The notes beneath the pieces are model-generated. The model was not told where the DNA came from, searched no databases, and saw nothing but the letters and a program-made list of their open reading frames with translations. Both the position numbers and the translations under genes were made by a program. Below are positions 23,965 through 35,590 of a stretch of 64,000 bases of DNA, piece by piece (position 1 is the stretch's first letter; every line of letters begins with the position of its first letter). Source of the DNA: Chinchilla lanigera (Eukaryota > Chordata > Mammalia > Rodentia > Chinchillidae); assembly GCF_000276665.1 (NCBI RefSeq), contig NW_004955446.1, positions 11,711,262 to 11,775,261 on the forward strand, written 5' to 3'.

Positions 23965-24150
23965 GAGCCTTAGATCAGACCAGGAGGGCCACCACTTACT
24001 AGTTGTATAAATTTCTAAATCTGTTTCATTTCTGTTAAATGGGGATAATAATAGTACATATCTCCCAAGGCTGATATGAGGATTAAATAAGACAATGCCC
24101 ATAAGTGCCTGACACACAGTCAGCAATCAGTAAATGTTATTATTGTTAGT
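23965..24150 (+). mobile_element. MIR element, near full length
   Basis: 'ccaccacttactagttgtat', 'gtttcatttctgttaaatgg', 'ggataataatagtac', 'gaggattaaataagacaat', 'gcctgacacacagt' and 'atcagtaaatgttattatt' all in MIR order. Confidence 0.8.
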
Positions 24151-24295
24151 ATGAGTAGACCTTGATGGATGGGAAGAATTGTGGGGGGGTCCCCAGACTT
24201 TGATGCCATCTGGAGTGAAGATAATGTGAAAGATGTAGAACAGTCATGAAGCTGACATGGCTTCTGATACTGGGGCAAATATCTTTGTCATTTGG

Positions 24296-24422
24296 GGCAA
24301 ATATACACAATGCTTCAATTTCCTCATCCATCAAGTAAAGATAATAGTAATTACCACATAGGATTAAATGAGATAATATATTTAGAGCATAGCACAGTGT
24401 TTTAGAAGGCACACAGACTTAA
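24296..24422 (+). mobile_element. MIR element
   Basis: 'caatttcctcatccatcaag', 'gataatagtaattac', 'aggattaaatgagataat', 'agagcatagcacagtg'. Second MIR in the same orientation 150 bp after the first. Confidence 0.75.
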
Positions 24423-24992
24423 TTTATGTACATCTTTTAAAAGTTTTAAAGATTATAATTCAAAAAAAATTAATCTCAAATAAACACAAAAATCAGGTCA
24501 ATACAAATCCTGGTAGATAAGAGATATAAGATAAAAGAGAATAATTATTATATTATTATGAAATAAGACTGTTCTTTCTTACCTTGACAGAGTATAGAAC
24601 AATTTTAGAAGAAAACCATAATCTGCCGGTGCAGTATTTTGAGAAGTAATATTTTTGAAACAAATGCTAAAATCATTTCTAAACTTCTTACACAACTGGT
24701 TCAGTATTTGAAGTAATTTCAGCATCATCTACTTAGATAAAAACAATTACTTGGCTCAATTATAGTTTTTCTTTAGGAACCTAAACAATCCCAGGTGGAT
24801 GTCTAATGCTTTCCTCAACTATTTGTTAAGGAATATGCCTTAAAGTAATCAATTTAGATTTACTGTTAAAATTAATGTATAGTTCACATTTTTATCCAAA
24901 TAAAACCTCTATAAGAATATTAAGTCACTGAGAGTTTATTGTATTATATGACTCAAAATGATGAATCAAAGTTGGTTGAGCAATTCAAACTC
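24423..24992. other. No recognised feature
   Basis: Strongly AT-rich, unassigned. Confidence 0.5.
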
Positions 24993-25008
24993 AGAAATGT
25001 AAAAGTAA

Positions 25009-25102
25009 AGGGCTGGGAATTTAGCTCTGTGGCACAGCACCTGCCCGGCAAGCGCAAGGTTGTGAGTTCAATTCCTGGTACCAGAAGAAAAAAGAAAAGA
25101 AG
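25009..25102 (+). mobile_element. ID-like SINE with 16-bp TSD
   Basis: 'gggctgggaatttagctctg' A box and 'gagttcaattcctggtacc' B box. Identical agaaatgtaaaagtaa at 24993-25008 and 25103-25118. Confidence 0.95.
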
Positions 25103-25206
25103 AGAAATGTAAAAGTAAGAGAACTCTATTTGGGGCCTTAGAAATTGCAGTTTGAGAGACATAGTTTCAAATAGCTCTGAATCCATGTTCCAAAGAAGGC
25201 CAAGTG

Positions 25207-25385
25207 AGGCTGGTGGTGTACACCTGCAAACCCAACTCTTGGGAGGCTGAGGCAGGAGGATTGCCAGGAGTTCAAGGCCAGCGTGGGCTCCATAGTGAGT
25301 TCAGAGTTAGCCTGGACTACAGAGCAAGACCCTGTCTCCACATAAAAACAAACAAACACAAAAACAGAGAAACAAAACACCACCC
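25207..25385 (+). mobile_element. B1-like SINE, long form
   Basis: 'gaggctggtggtgtacacc', central pair 'caaggccagcgtgggctc' and 'gttagcctggactacag', then 'gaccctgtctccac' and a CAAA-rich tail. An imperfect gaaggc(c)aagt repeat flanks it. Confidence 0.88.
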
Positions 25386-27174
25386 CAACAACAACAAAGA
25401 AGGCAAGTAAAGTGAGAGCATATATGGGGTAAGCAGTGCTGGCTTATTATAAAGCAAGGGAAATTTCTCTGTAGGAAACTTTTATCGAAATGTTGCAGAA
25501 AACATAACAGAGGTTAATGACTGATAGAAGATAAAGAGAAGGATGTGCAAACAGAATAGTAATATCCGTAAAAAAACAAGAGCCCAGGGACTTTGATACG
25601 CATCCAAATGTAACTATCTGGTTGTCCCAGATGCTGCAGGCAAAGGGTGAGGGTGACAAAGTTCACACTGTAGGCAGCAGCTGGAGACCAGCATAAGTCT
25701 GTCCCCTCAGTGACTTCCCAACTCCATCTTCAAAAACTCTTCTTCCAATGTGGAAATTCAGCATGATTTTCCTTTATTGTTACAGTGTTTCTTCTTTCTG
25801 CATGGAATTTGAGTTTGTATTTCTTTCCTTTGCTTCCTTTTTTTTCTTTCTTATGTTTTGCTCCCCGTTTCCTTCCTATAATTTCCTATAAAAATGCATC
25901 TGTAGATCTGCTTCATGCATCCCTATTAGCACCTCTGTGGCCTCCTAAGCAGAGGTGTTCATTCTAAAATGTTTCTCCAGAGACACATGGGCAGGCAGGG
26001 GCCAAACAAGGAACCCCGAGTGTCCCAGCCTTTGCTTTCCAGCCTTGGGGCAGAGCCTGTTCCCCGTGGGCACTCGCACTGATCTGGTTCCCAACACACA
26101 CCGGCTTCCGCAGTCCTGAGAGAAAATCACTGCCATGAAGCAGCTGCCAGGAGCTTGTTGCTACAAGGCACCATGGCATGCAGCGGCATCTTCCTGTGTA
26201 ACCTAATTTTTCCTGTTCAAAAATCTATTTATACTCAGGGTTAAACATTCATCAAAGGCCCTTACGTCCCTTCAAATAAACTTGACCCAGGACTCTTTCC
26301 TCTTACTACAGGAAATCTACTGTGTGGCAAATGTGTTAACAGTACAAATCCCAGAGTAAAATTACAAGAAGTAAAGGAATACCCCTGAAGCAAACTCCAC
26401 ATGCATGAGATTTCATGTTAAAGTAGACAGATCCTATGCCTCATTTTTCTCCAACTCATAACCAAGAGTTTTTCAGGTTGGAGATGGCTTTTCCACCTGA
26501 TTTTTCTAACTTCAACTAATTATTCACAAAGCTGAAGTCAGAATCTCATAGCTTGTCAATGAAAACCTGAGTGTAGCTCTTCATGCAAGAAGTAATAAAA
26601 AAATTAACTTAAATAGAGGGCAAGATGGTATAGAAAATGCATTTTAAAAAGCAGAGTTTCCCAGCTTGTTACTTTGCTCATAGAGCACAGAAAATCTCAG
26701 TCTTCCCATTTGTCCCCAAAACACTTCTCTGGAAATCCTCTTGCACAACAGCTAAGGAGACCCATATTTAGCCTGCCATGGTAAGAAAATGCACATCATC
26801 ATTTTACATATAACAGTAAAGCTGAGAGCTATTATTTCTTCCAGATGGGTATGAAGTTACTTCCAAAGAAAAGCATTGATTTATTTGGGGTCTTGCCAGT
26901 AGCAGTTCAATGAAAAATAGCAGCTTAGTCTTTAAGGTAATGATGATAAACTTAGTGATGGGAACTAAAGAGATTTTCCATAAAGCAGTGAATCAATGAA
27001 GTTACCCTTTGGGGTCCCTTACACTGACCCCTGTGACTACTGGGAGTTAACTGTTAGTGGGAAAGGGGGAGGGGCAGGTCACATTCGGGAATCCTTGCTA
27101 TTTAAGCATTTCTGATAAATTGCCTAATATCAGAAGAACATAGGACATGAATCTCCAGGGCTCCAGTGATTGTG
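25386..27174. other. No recognised feature (1.8 kb)
   Basis: Unassigned. The 25945-26179 segment is GC-richer and open in two overlapping minus-strand phases, with no recognisable protein. Confidence 0.45.
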
Positions 27175-27262
27175 GGGGAGGGGCTGGGTGTAAAACCAGG
27201 GACTCTCCCATGCCAGGCAAGTGCTGCCTCACAGAACCATACCCCTAAACCTGCTCCAGGAA
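27175..27262 (-). mobile_element. ID-like SINE, older type
   Basis: Antisense B box 'taaaaccagggactctccc', 'atgccaggcaagtgctgcct' and A box complement 'accatacccctaaacctg'. Reaches almost to the assembly gap. Confidence 0.65.
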
Positions 27263-27264
27263 CT

Positions 27265-27364
27265 NNNNNNNNNNNNNNNNNNNNNNNNNNNNNNNNNNNN
27301 NNNNNNNNNNNNNNNNNNNNNNNNNNNNNNNNNNNNNNNNNNNNNNNNNNNNNNNNNNNNNNNN
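27265..27364. other. Assembly gap, exactly 100 N
   Basis: A run of exactly 100 N is a common placeholder for a gap of unknown size, so true distance across it is uncertain. Frames read through it (27166-27565) are meaningless. Confidence 0.95.
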
Positions 27365-27456
27365 TTTTTTTTTTTTTTTTTTTTTTTTGGTTTTTCTCTT
27401 GTACCGGGAATTGAACTCAAGACCTTGCTCTTGCCAGGCAGGAGCTGTCTGTGTAT
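27365..27456 (-). mobile_element. ID-like SINE at the gap edge
   Basis: A 24-T run begins immediately after the N block, then antisense 'cttgtaccgggaattgaac' (B box) and 'cttgccaggcaggagctgtc'. Its A-box end is missing or decayed. The far edge of the poly(A) tail is hidden in the gap. Confidence 0.85.
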
Positions 27457-27953
27457 TTTTTTCATACCAATTTTTACGTTCATAACTTTACATCCTTTTC
27501 CTTACAGAGTGCCCAAAATTGGACTTGCTCAAAATCTGGCTTCACCATTGTATAAGAATGAATAATTTTTAATTCCAATTTATTACCAGGTCTCAATTCC
27601 CCACTGCTTTGATGACTCCTTTATCATTTTAGAAACAGATGTTATAACTTTTCCTTAATTCAGCCAAATTATGGAATAAGAATTTAGAGAAAAGTGTATG
27701 TATATGTGTGTATTGATAAAGTAAGAAAACAAAGATATTAGGGCTTCGAAGTCAGGATTTACTGCTTCTACTAGAAGGTAGACTCTAATATATATATATA
27801 CTCCCATTAAAACATTGAAATGTTCCAAACTTTCAGTATATGTGTGGTTTTTCAAAGTGATGAACACACACTGAAGTTTCAAAGAAACCACTACCAGCAC
27901 CCACACTCCCTGAGGAGAATTTGCTGCTGAAGGGTACTATTAAAAAGAGCTTA
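27457..27953. other. No recognised gene; short AT repeat
   Basis: AT-rich. (TA)n of about 7 units near 27787-27801. Confidence 0.5.
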
Positions 27954-28035
27954 GGGCCAGGGATATGGCTCAGTGGCACAGCATCTGCCTGGCAAGCATG
28001 AAGTCCTGAGTTCGATTCCCTGTACAAAAAAAAAT
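27954..28035 (+). mobile_element. ID-like SINE
   Basis: 'gggccagggatatggctcag' A box and 'gagttcgattccctgtac' B box. A near-repeat (aaaaagagctta before, agaaagagttta after) suggests a slightly mutated TSD. Confidence 0.9.
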
Positions 28036-29604
28036 GTAAGAAAGAGTTTAACACTGGAGCACCTCTGGGGATATAACAGAGTATGTCGTTCAACATTTTG
28101 TGCTGTCTTTTTTCTGGAGGACTCTAAAGAATTTTTCTGATCTCAGTTCCAGGAATGTTGTACTTGTTTTGGGGCCACTGCCCTTCCTATCTTATCAACT
28201 GTGTGAACCGTCTAAGCAGCCACAGTTGCTATTTCAAGCTGGCTGTCGGTAAGCCCAAAGTTAGATCTGCAGCTGGGTCATGCCTAGAAATTATGATGTT
28301 GTCACATTCCTGGCTCCATTTTATATTGTCTTTCACCCTTTATGTCTAGTTATTATTCATGTTGTGTTGTTTTATTTTATATATCTTTTCACAAGAGAGA
28401 ACTGGAGATATGAATTAATAAAATATTCTTTCAAAAGAATTCTAATTATAGCTTTAGCATAGATATATGGATATGCAACAAAGCAAAAGCATTACCTTCT
28501 GCCCCCAAATATAAGTTTCTGGAGATGGATATGCAGAATGAAACACTCTTGTTCTCCTTCCCACTTCCCTTCTTCACATTCATACCTGCATTAGTTTACC
28601 AGAGGTAGCACAAGTGCCTGTCATGTCATCCTAGCACTCTGTCACCTAGCTTCAGAGAACACAATGATGATAATTGCTTTGACCCATCTTTGCCATGCCT
28701 GGGCTTTGCCACATCTCATCTATCCCCACCATTATCCCTAAGAAGGCCCAGATGCTCTAAGAGCTCTTCCTGATATCCCAGCTATCCTCAGAGTTTCAGT
28801 CTGATGTACTCAAGGGCAGATTGATACCAGGTTCTCAAGGGCCTGGCAAAGACTGTGAAGGCAGCCTGGCCCTATGAATGGCATCACAGCTAATTTAGGC
28901 GAGAAAGAGACTGTGCAAAGAGGTAGATCCTCTTCAAGACTTGAGCTATCTTTGTGGGTGCACCAGACTTCCTGGAGGAAGCAGGCGAGAACCGATCTGC
29001 CATAGCAGGCTGAAGCAGAGAAAGCATCTGCCTAGCAGGGAAAAGACTCTCTGGGTTAACTCTGGTCACGCCAGTTTTCCATGGGACAGATCTGACCTTA
29101 ACAGCCCTTATCATAAATTTCCCATTGCTCAAGATTTAAGATTCACGTCAGAATAAGAATAGAGTTTTACCATTACCCCAGAATTTCTGGCTATAATGCC
29201 CCTTTCCCCAAGTTCCCTGCTTGTGGAAGTATTCAGCACCCAGACTGCCCTCCTATTGCTTCCCCCGCAATTTCACTGTGCTAGAAACCGTCTCATTGAT
29301 ATCACTGATCCCTTTTCTCTATTTCAGTCAGAGATATCTTTCTCAGGCTTTTTCTCTTATTCTTAAAAGGAAGGGGTGATCTGGTTGTGGGTAAGTTTGA
29401 GATTCTGAATGTACCAGATTGATCTTAGCGCTTTATCTCTGCCCACAGGTTCTGATTAGTATTACTGAGTTGCATCATCTAAGAAAGAAAAGTTAACATT
29501 CAAAAAGAGTCAGATGGAGGAAAATACTAAAAGGGCACATTAGGTAGTACTGCCCTGAATTTACTTGATAGAATGCAAATCCAAGAATGAGCATTTCCCA
29601 CAAC
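28036..29604. other. No recognised feature (1.5 kb)
   Basis: No clear landmarks. Overlapping opposite-strand frames at 28890-29156 look random. Confidence 0.45.
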
Positions 29605-29645
29605 CTGGCACATAGCACATACTCAATAAAGGTTTGCTGCTGTGT
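29605..29645 (+). mobile_element. L2/MIR 3' end scrap
   Basis: 'acctggcacatagcacatac' then 'tcaataaaggtttgctg', the usual L2 3' terminus wording. Confidence 0.5.
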
Positions 29646-29699
29646 TCATTGTTAGTACAAATATGTTTGTACACATGATTTAAACTGAATGTCTTAAAC

Positions 29700-30070
29700 C
29701 TTTTAGGTTGCTCTAACAAAATACCATAGATTGGATAGTCTACAAACAACAAAAATTTATTTCTTGTGGTTCTGAAGGCTGGAAAATCCAAGATCAAAAC
29801 ACCAGAAAATTCAGTGTCCAGGGAGAGGCTGTTTCCCATTTCACTGAAATGACCCCTTTTACTGTTTCTTCATGTGGTAAAAGCATCAAGGCAGTCAGCC
29901 CTTTGGTACCCCTTTTCCAAGGCCACTGATCTCATCCATGAAGGCTCCATGCACATGACCTAATCACTTCCCCAAAAGCCCCATCTCCTTGATACCATTA
30001 TCTTGGGGGTCAGGCTTTTAACATAGGCAATTGGGAGGGGGAAAACAGCACCAACATTTACACCGTAGCA
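29700..30070 (-). mobile_element. MLT1-like MaLR LTR
   Basis: Antisense landmarks: 'taacaaaataccatagattg', 'ctgaaggctggaaaatccaa', 'catgacctaatcacttcccc', 'atcttgggggtcaggctttt'. Close to full length. Confidence 0.8.
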
Positions 30071-31147
30071 TTGAACAAAGTCTTACAGAACTGGAGGCTT
30101 TGTTTCTTCATCTCTTATGCCCCTAGAAGAAAGACCAACTTAGCTTTCAGTTTTTAAAGGAAAGGAAGGAAGAGAAATGAAGAAAAACAAAAGAAATGAA
30201 GAAAAGATCTTGAATTGTTTAGGTTTCCTCACTGAAGGATATATGTTCATCACAATTACGCACCTATGCTTAGTGAAAACAGTCAACTCCACATCTGAGG
30301 CTGCAGTTATTAAACCACGACCATGGCAAACACTATCTGTTACCTGCCTTTATTCTCTCACATTTTCCTTTGCCAGCAATACGCCAATTTTGCTCATGTA
30401 TCAAATGACAGTGTGTTTCAGAGACATTCCATCTAGAGATGAATCTTGATTCGTGTAGGCCAATCATGACATTTTTTTTTCCCCTTCCCATGACTAGAAG
30501 AGGCATGTGAGCAGCCCAAAGAGGAAGTCTGCCCGGGGATTTCTGGACAGGTTTTCATCACATCATGTTCCAATGGGGCCTGAGCAAACAGACGGGTCTG
30601 TTCATGTCTTCTGACTTTGAGACTCAGTGTACCACAACAGCCACACAGGAAATCTGAGAGGGTGAACCTGAGAACGAGCTGAAGATGGATGGCAGAAAAG
30701 TCATAGAGCTGACCTCTCAATTATATATTTGAGTTATTGAATTAATCAACTCCAGAACACCCTTTCTTCTAAAATTGTGATGAAAGACAATTCAACCTTC
30801 TAAATTTAAACTATATTCAGTTAAGTGTTCCTTTACTTGCACCAAAAGCATATTCTTTGGTACAATGACCAAAAGTAGGAGAACAACCACAAAAAGAAAC
30901 TAAACTAAAAGCAAACCAACAACAACAACACAACATTAAATACTATAGCGAGAAGAGCTAAGAGGCATCTTGCAAATAGTTAAGGTTCCCTGTAAGGCCA
31001 AGTAGCATCCACAGAAATTTTATAAATACAACTCTTGACCATTCACCATTTTCATTTGCCTAAAGTTGTACATGCATTATCCAGTCACTTCCACTACATT
31101 ATTTTATACTCGTGACCTGTTTTGCAGCTAATTGTACTCTAAAGCAG
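30071..31147. other. No recognised feature (1.1 kb)
   Basis: A CAACAA patch lies near 30918. Opposite-strand frames at 30177-30720 show no domain. Confidence 0.45.
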
Positions 31148-31320
31148 AAGTCAACAAACTTTTTCTACAAAGGTTCAGATAATAAATACTTCATGCTGTT
31201 TTGTAGGCTATACAATCTCTATCATACCTACTTTTTCCTACTGTAACACAGAAGTACCCATAGGTAAAACATAAATGAATGAATGTGCCTGTGTTCCAAT
31301 TTTCATGTGTCACTAAAATA
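31148..31320 (+). mobile_element. Ancient DNA-transposon-like repeat (hAT-type)
   Basis: 'cagaagtcaacaaacttttt', 'acaaaggttcagataataaa' and 'gaatgtgcctgtgttcc' match a familiar mammalian interspersed repeat whose consensus has 'cagcaaactttttctgtaaa'. Exact family not fixed. Confidence 0.5.
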
Positions 31321-31491
31321 CTCATTTTATCTCTTTCAATCATTTACAAAGGTAAAAATCCACACAAACAAGGACATGTAAAACTGGGCAAATCTGAATA
31401 ACATTTGATGGTCACATATTGTGTTACGTAGTTTAGTAAGATGTTACCAGTGGTGTAAACCGAGCAAAACACATAGGATCTCTCTATATTA

Positions 31492-32525
31492 CTTCCTTTT
31501 TACTATGGTAAAATATACATATATAAAATTTATAATTTTAGCCATTTTAAGTTTATAATTAATATACATTAACTAAATTCATATTTTTGTATATCCGTCA
31601 CCACCATCCACCTAAGGATCTTTTCTTTCTCCCAAAATGAAACTCTGTATCCATTTAAAAAACTCCCCATCACTCCCTGCCACAGCCTCTTTCCAAGATT
31701 ATATGAATTCCATTGTTTTAGATACTTTAAATAAGTAGATATTTTCCCTTTTGTATTTGGTTTACTTCACCTGGCATAAGGTATTCGAGGTTCAACCAGG
31801 CTGTGATGTGTCTGGATTTCATTTTATAAGTCTGAATAATATTTCATTACATGAATATACTACATTGTGTCTGTCCACTAATTCACTGATGGATGCTTGG
31901 GTTATTTCTATCTTTTGACTATTGTAAATTATGCTAATTATTGTGAGTAATGAATTTTTGTGAATAATGATAATGATATGTGAATGGTTAATGTGAATTA
32001 CTGTGAATAATTTGGCCACTGTGAAACATTGGTGTAAAAATAATCTGTGCAAGCCCCCACTTCCAATTATTTTGGATATATAATGAAAAATGGAAATGCT
32101 GGATCATATGGTGATTCTATGATTAGGTTTTTGAGTGAGTGAAACACTGCTTTCCATAGTGGCTGTGCAATTTTACATTCTTTGCTAACACTTTCTGATT
32201 TTTTGGGTAATATTCATCCTAATATCTGTGGTTTTGATTATTTTCCCTACAATTCTTTATGGTATGCTTTTCTTCATGTGTTTCAGGACATTTGTATTTC
32301 TTGTAAAAAATTTCAATTCAATTTTTTTACTCATATTTTGATAGGTTTGTTGTTATTGTTGACTTGTAAGAATTTTTATATCCCTTGGATATCAATCCTT
32401 TATCAGATATATTATTTGCAAATATTTTCTCCCATTTTGTGGATTTTCTTTCACTCTTTGGATAGTGTCTTTTGACACACAAATGTTTTTAATTTTGATG
32501 ACATCCATTCTTAGCATTTTTTTCT
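31492..32525 (-). mobile_element. Old L1 (L1M-type), 3' part
   Basis: Antisense. The element 3' end lies at 31492 ('actatggtaaaatatacat'). Then follow 'caccaccatccacctaagga', 'aaatgaaactctgtatcca', 'gatggatgcttgggttattt', 'tggatcatatggtgattcta', 'tatcagatatattatttgc' and 'tttgacacacaaatgttttt'. It covers the 3' UTR and the end of ORF2, with no usable frame. Confidence 0.8.
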
Positions 32526-33209
32526 GTTTCTTATGACCACATGTAAACATATAATCACCTCAACTTTAAAAGTTAAATCAAACAAAATGCACAAAAATAT
32601 TCATAGCTCCAGGATCACACAAAAACAAGTGCCATTTACTTCACAAGCCGTAGTCTGCAAGAGCTTCTGCTACAGTCTAGAAAATGGAATTGACATAACT
32701 GCTTTCTTGTATCTAAAACCTCTAGCTAATTCCTCAGCCTGCTCCTAACTCACTACCCCAGAGCTCAAGAAATTAAAATAAGCAAGCCACATATATTGCT
32801 ATATATGTGAGTATATGTCTGTCCATTGTTTCATCTCGTTTGTTCCATGAGTCAAAGGACTTACTCCAAAAGTAGTTACCATTGCACATTTGATTTTAAA
32901 AAACAAGCACCCCAGCTTTTTAATGCCCTTGGAGACCTTTGCTTTTAATATGTTTTTATGCATTTTATGGTACTACAGCATAGGATTCCACAATTGGCAA
33001 CTTTGCAGTCTACCATCCAACCTCTTTCCTCTCCTAGAAATCTTCCCTCCCCACTCTTACAATGACTGCCTTCATCTGGGTCTCCCACAGCCTCCAGAGG
33101 CAGCCACTTCTAATGCTACAAGCTCAAATTGCTAGAAAGTCCCGATATCACTATATTCCAAGGATGGTTTTTAATTCCTTTTTAAAACAGAGTGTATAGT
33201 CTTGCACAA
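32526..33209. other. No recognised feature
   Basis: Unassigned AT-rich sequence. Confidence 0.5.
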
Positions 33210-33620
33210 AAAGGTGTTTTGGGTTCAATGTGTCCTCCAAATAGTTATGTATTGGACACTTTATCCTCAAATTCATCTGTATTTGGCAGCAGGACCTTTG
33301 GGAGGTACCAATTATTTAGGATTACTAATTATTAATCCTAATTATTTAGAATTAGATGAGGTCACAAGGGTAGGACCCTTCTGAAGGTGGGCCCCCATTA
33401 TAGCATTAGTGGACTTATAAGAAAAGATCCAAGAGAGCATATTTGCTCTATTTCATTAGGTGATGCTCTCTGCCATATTATAATACAGCAAGAAGGTCCT
33501 CATCAAATGCCAGTGTCATACTCCTAGACTTCCCAGTCAACAGAACCATGAGATAAATAAATCTGTATTCTTTACAAACTGGCCCACCTTGGTATTCAGT
33601 TCAAATAAAAGAAAATAGAC
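33210..33620 (+). mobile_element. MLT1-like MaLR LTR
   Basis: 'gggttcaatgtgtcctccaa', 'gcaggacctttgggaggt', 'gatgaggtcacaagggtagg', 'agacttcccagtcaacagaa' and 'gagataaataaatctgtatt'. A diverged repeat of 'aattatttag' expands its middle. Confidence 0.75.
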
Positions 33621-33961
33621 TAGGATTGAAGTATATCATAATAATAATGTTCTACTTCTAGAATAAGAAGATGGCTTCACATATTTTATTATGTTCTATA
33701 ATTTGCCTTAATGCTTCATAAATTATTTTTTATTTTGAGTATTTTATAATAATACATTTAAAACAAAGCAACTCATCATTGTTGTTTCCATTAGAAGTAT
33801 GCTTACATAAAATGAATCATCGTAAACCTTCTCAGGGGTTTGAGGGATTAAAAGCAAACATCTCCAAGGCTACAACCCTAACTCAGCCCCATCATAAATT
33901 CTCCCAGACAGTTCAACAGCCTTCCCACAGTCATACTTGCCTCCCTCAGTCTGTCCTCCAC
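33621..33961. other. No recognised feature
   Basis: AT-rich, unassigned. Confidence 0.5.
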
Positions 33962-34250
33962 ACTACAGACTGATCTGTTTAAACACTGTATCAGATTAGG
34001 TCACCCTTCCGCTTAAAACATTACAGAGCCTCTCATCATTCTCAGAATAGAAGCCAAAATCCCAAATACAGCCCACAAAGTCCTGGATGGGCTACATCTT
34101 CAGCCTCATCTTGCTGCCTCTCAAGAACTCTCCTCACTACAGCTCCTCAGACTGGTCGCTCCTGTGCAGGTGCTGGTCCCTCTGCCTGAATGCTCAGTCT
34201 GAATGTTTTGCATCCGCCACATACTCCACTCCCTGACCAGAACTATATAT
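33962..34250 (+). mobile_element. L2 LINE fragment
   Basis: 'ttctcagaatagaagccaaa', 'acaaagtcctggatgggct', 'tcatcttgctgcctctcaag' and 'gtccctctgcctgaatgctc' match the conserved L2 3' region in sense. Confidence 0.75.
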
Positions 34251-34274
34251 TTTCACTCTTCCTGGGGAAAGAGC

Positions 34275-34445
34275 TAAGAGCGGGATTGTTACATTATATG
34301 TTACTTTAAAAGAACTGCCAAATTGGCTTCCAAAGCACCTGTACAATTTTGCAGTCCCACTAGAAGTATATGAAAGTTCCAGTTGCTTCCAATTCTTGCT
34401 GGCAGTAGATGTTGATAGCTCTGTTCTATGTTATCTGTTTACCAA
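34275..34445 (-). mobile_element. Old L1 fragment
   Basis: 'gccaaattggcttccaaagc', 'acaattttgcagtcccac' and 'aagttccagttgcttcc' resemble antisense L1M 3' DNA. More of it may continue at 34560-34700 ('ctgctatgagtgtacatg'). Confidence 0.55.
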
Positions 34446-35139
34446 AGGAAGAAGTAATATCGGTTATCAGGTTCCACCAAAATATACAGATGATGAGTAA
34501 CTCCTTTGAACTAGTTTCAGTGAGGGCTCGCTGGTCTGTTATCTCCAACTTGTTCTCCAGCCTTCATGGTAATTAGCTTTCACCAAGCTGCTATGAGTGT
34601 ACATGGGGGATTTAACATGCTTAACCACAGAGATTGTTTTTCAGATTGAATTGATAAAAGTACAACTGCTTCAAAGTATTACCATACCATCTCTCCTGAG
34701 TAGTCTTACCTTGACCACAACTTCTCTGTTGGAATAAAAGTCATGATTGTGAAGATCACATGTGTGGAAATGTCACAAAGGGCAGAGTCACAGAGGGTAC
34801 AAAGACTTCCGGCAACGGAAATATTTTTGAAGGCTGGTTGACGTATCTTCCGGATCAACTTCTGGTTTAAGTCTGCAAAAGACTGTCAGTGAATTTTTTT
34901 TTCCATTAACATAAAAGCTACATGTTGATAGTGTACCTAGTTACCTATGAAAATTGCACTTTGCGATTTTGGGTTTAAGGGTGATAATATTGCACCAATT
35001 AAAAGGCTGGATGTGCAAATTGCTAGAAATGTTTTATAGTTTGCTTTTCATTTCATCAGAATACTCCAGTGAGAATGTTTTTGACTGATAGAGTAATAGC
35101 AGGCAGCCTCTGGACTAGCCTTTGCTAAGGTAGCATTAA
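34446..35139. other. No recognised gene
   Basis: Contains two cttccgg motifs (near 34806 and 34850), possible ETS-type sites, and otherwise nothing recognised. Confidence 0.4.
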
Positions 35140-35162
35140 TGACTCACCAGAGCTATAAATAG
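35140..35162. promoter_or_regulatory. AP-1 and MEF2/TATA-like motif pair
   Basis: TGACTCA (35140-35146) matches the AP-1 consensus exactly. CTATAAATAG (35153-35162), a palindromic match to the MEF2 consensus and a TATA-like element, lies 6 bases further on. No exon follows, so any role would be as an enhancer. Chance is quite possible. Confidence 0.25.
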
Positions 35163-35489
35163 AATGCAGCAGGAACTTCTGTCCACAATTGCACCACAAA
35201 GAGAGATGTTACTAACACACAAACATAGCCTGCTCACCACCATTAAAACCAAAGGGGGTGCAGACACAGGGAGCCACAGCCTTGTAGGAAATGTGCCCTG
35301 AGTTTGATTTCCCAAGATGTCATTATGTGTTTCTTGGTGTCATTTATAGACTGTGGAGTAGTTGTATTGTTTTCTTTAAGGATCACCAATGTGTGTGCCA
35401 GCCAAGTTTGTCAAATTCTCTCTTGCTTTCAATAAAATCCTGGACAGTAGCCACTTAGAGTCAGTTATTTATCATCTTTGTCTTTCTTT
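35163..35489. other. No recognised feature
   Basis: Unassigned sequence. Confidence 0.5.
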
Positions 35490-35590
35490 CTTTTCCTCTC
35501 CTTCCCACAATGTATCAGATAGTGCCTGTACATTGGAAAGCTCCATAAATATTTACTGGATGTGTGAACAGATGGGTGGATGTGTATGTT
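35490..35590 (+). mobile_element. L2/MIR 3' end fragment
   Basis: 'agatagtgcctgtacattgg' and 'gctccataaatatttactgg' resemble the L2 3' terminus, followed by 'atgtgtgaacagatgggtgg'. Confidence 0.5.

Noticed and set aside
27166..27565. Open frames spanning the N block
   Set aside because: They are produced by unknown bases and the T run next to the gap.
35153..35162. TATA box of a core promoter
   Set aside because: No initiator, exon or CpG island follows; the motif fits MEF2 equally well and may be chance.
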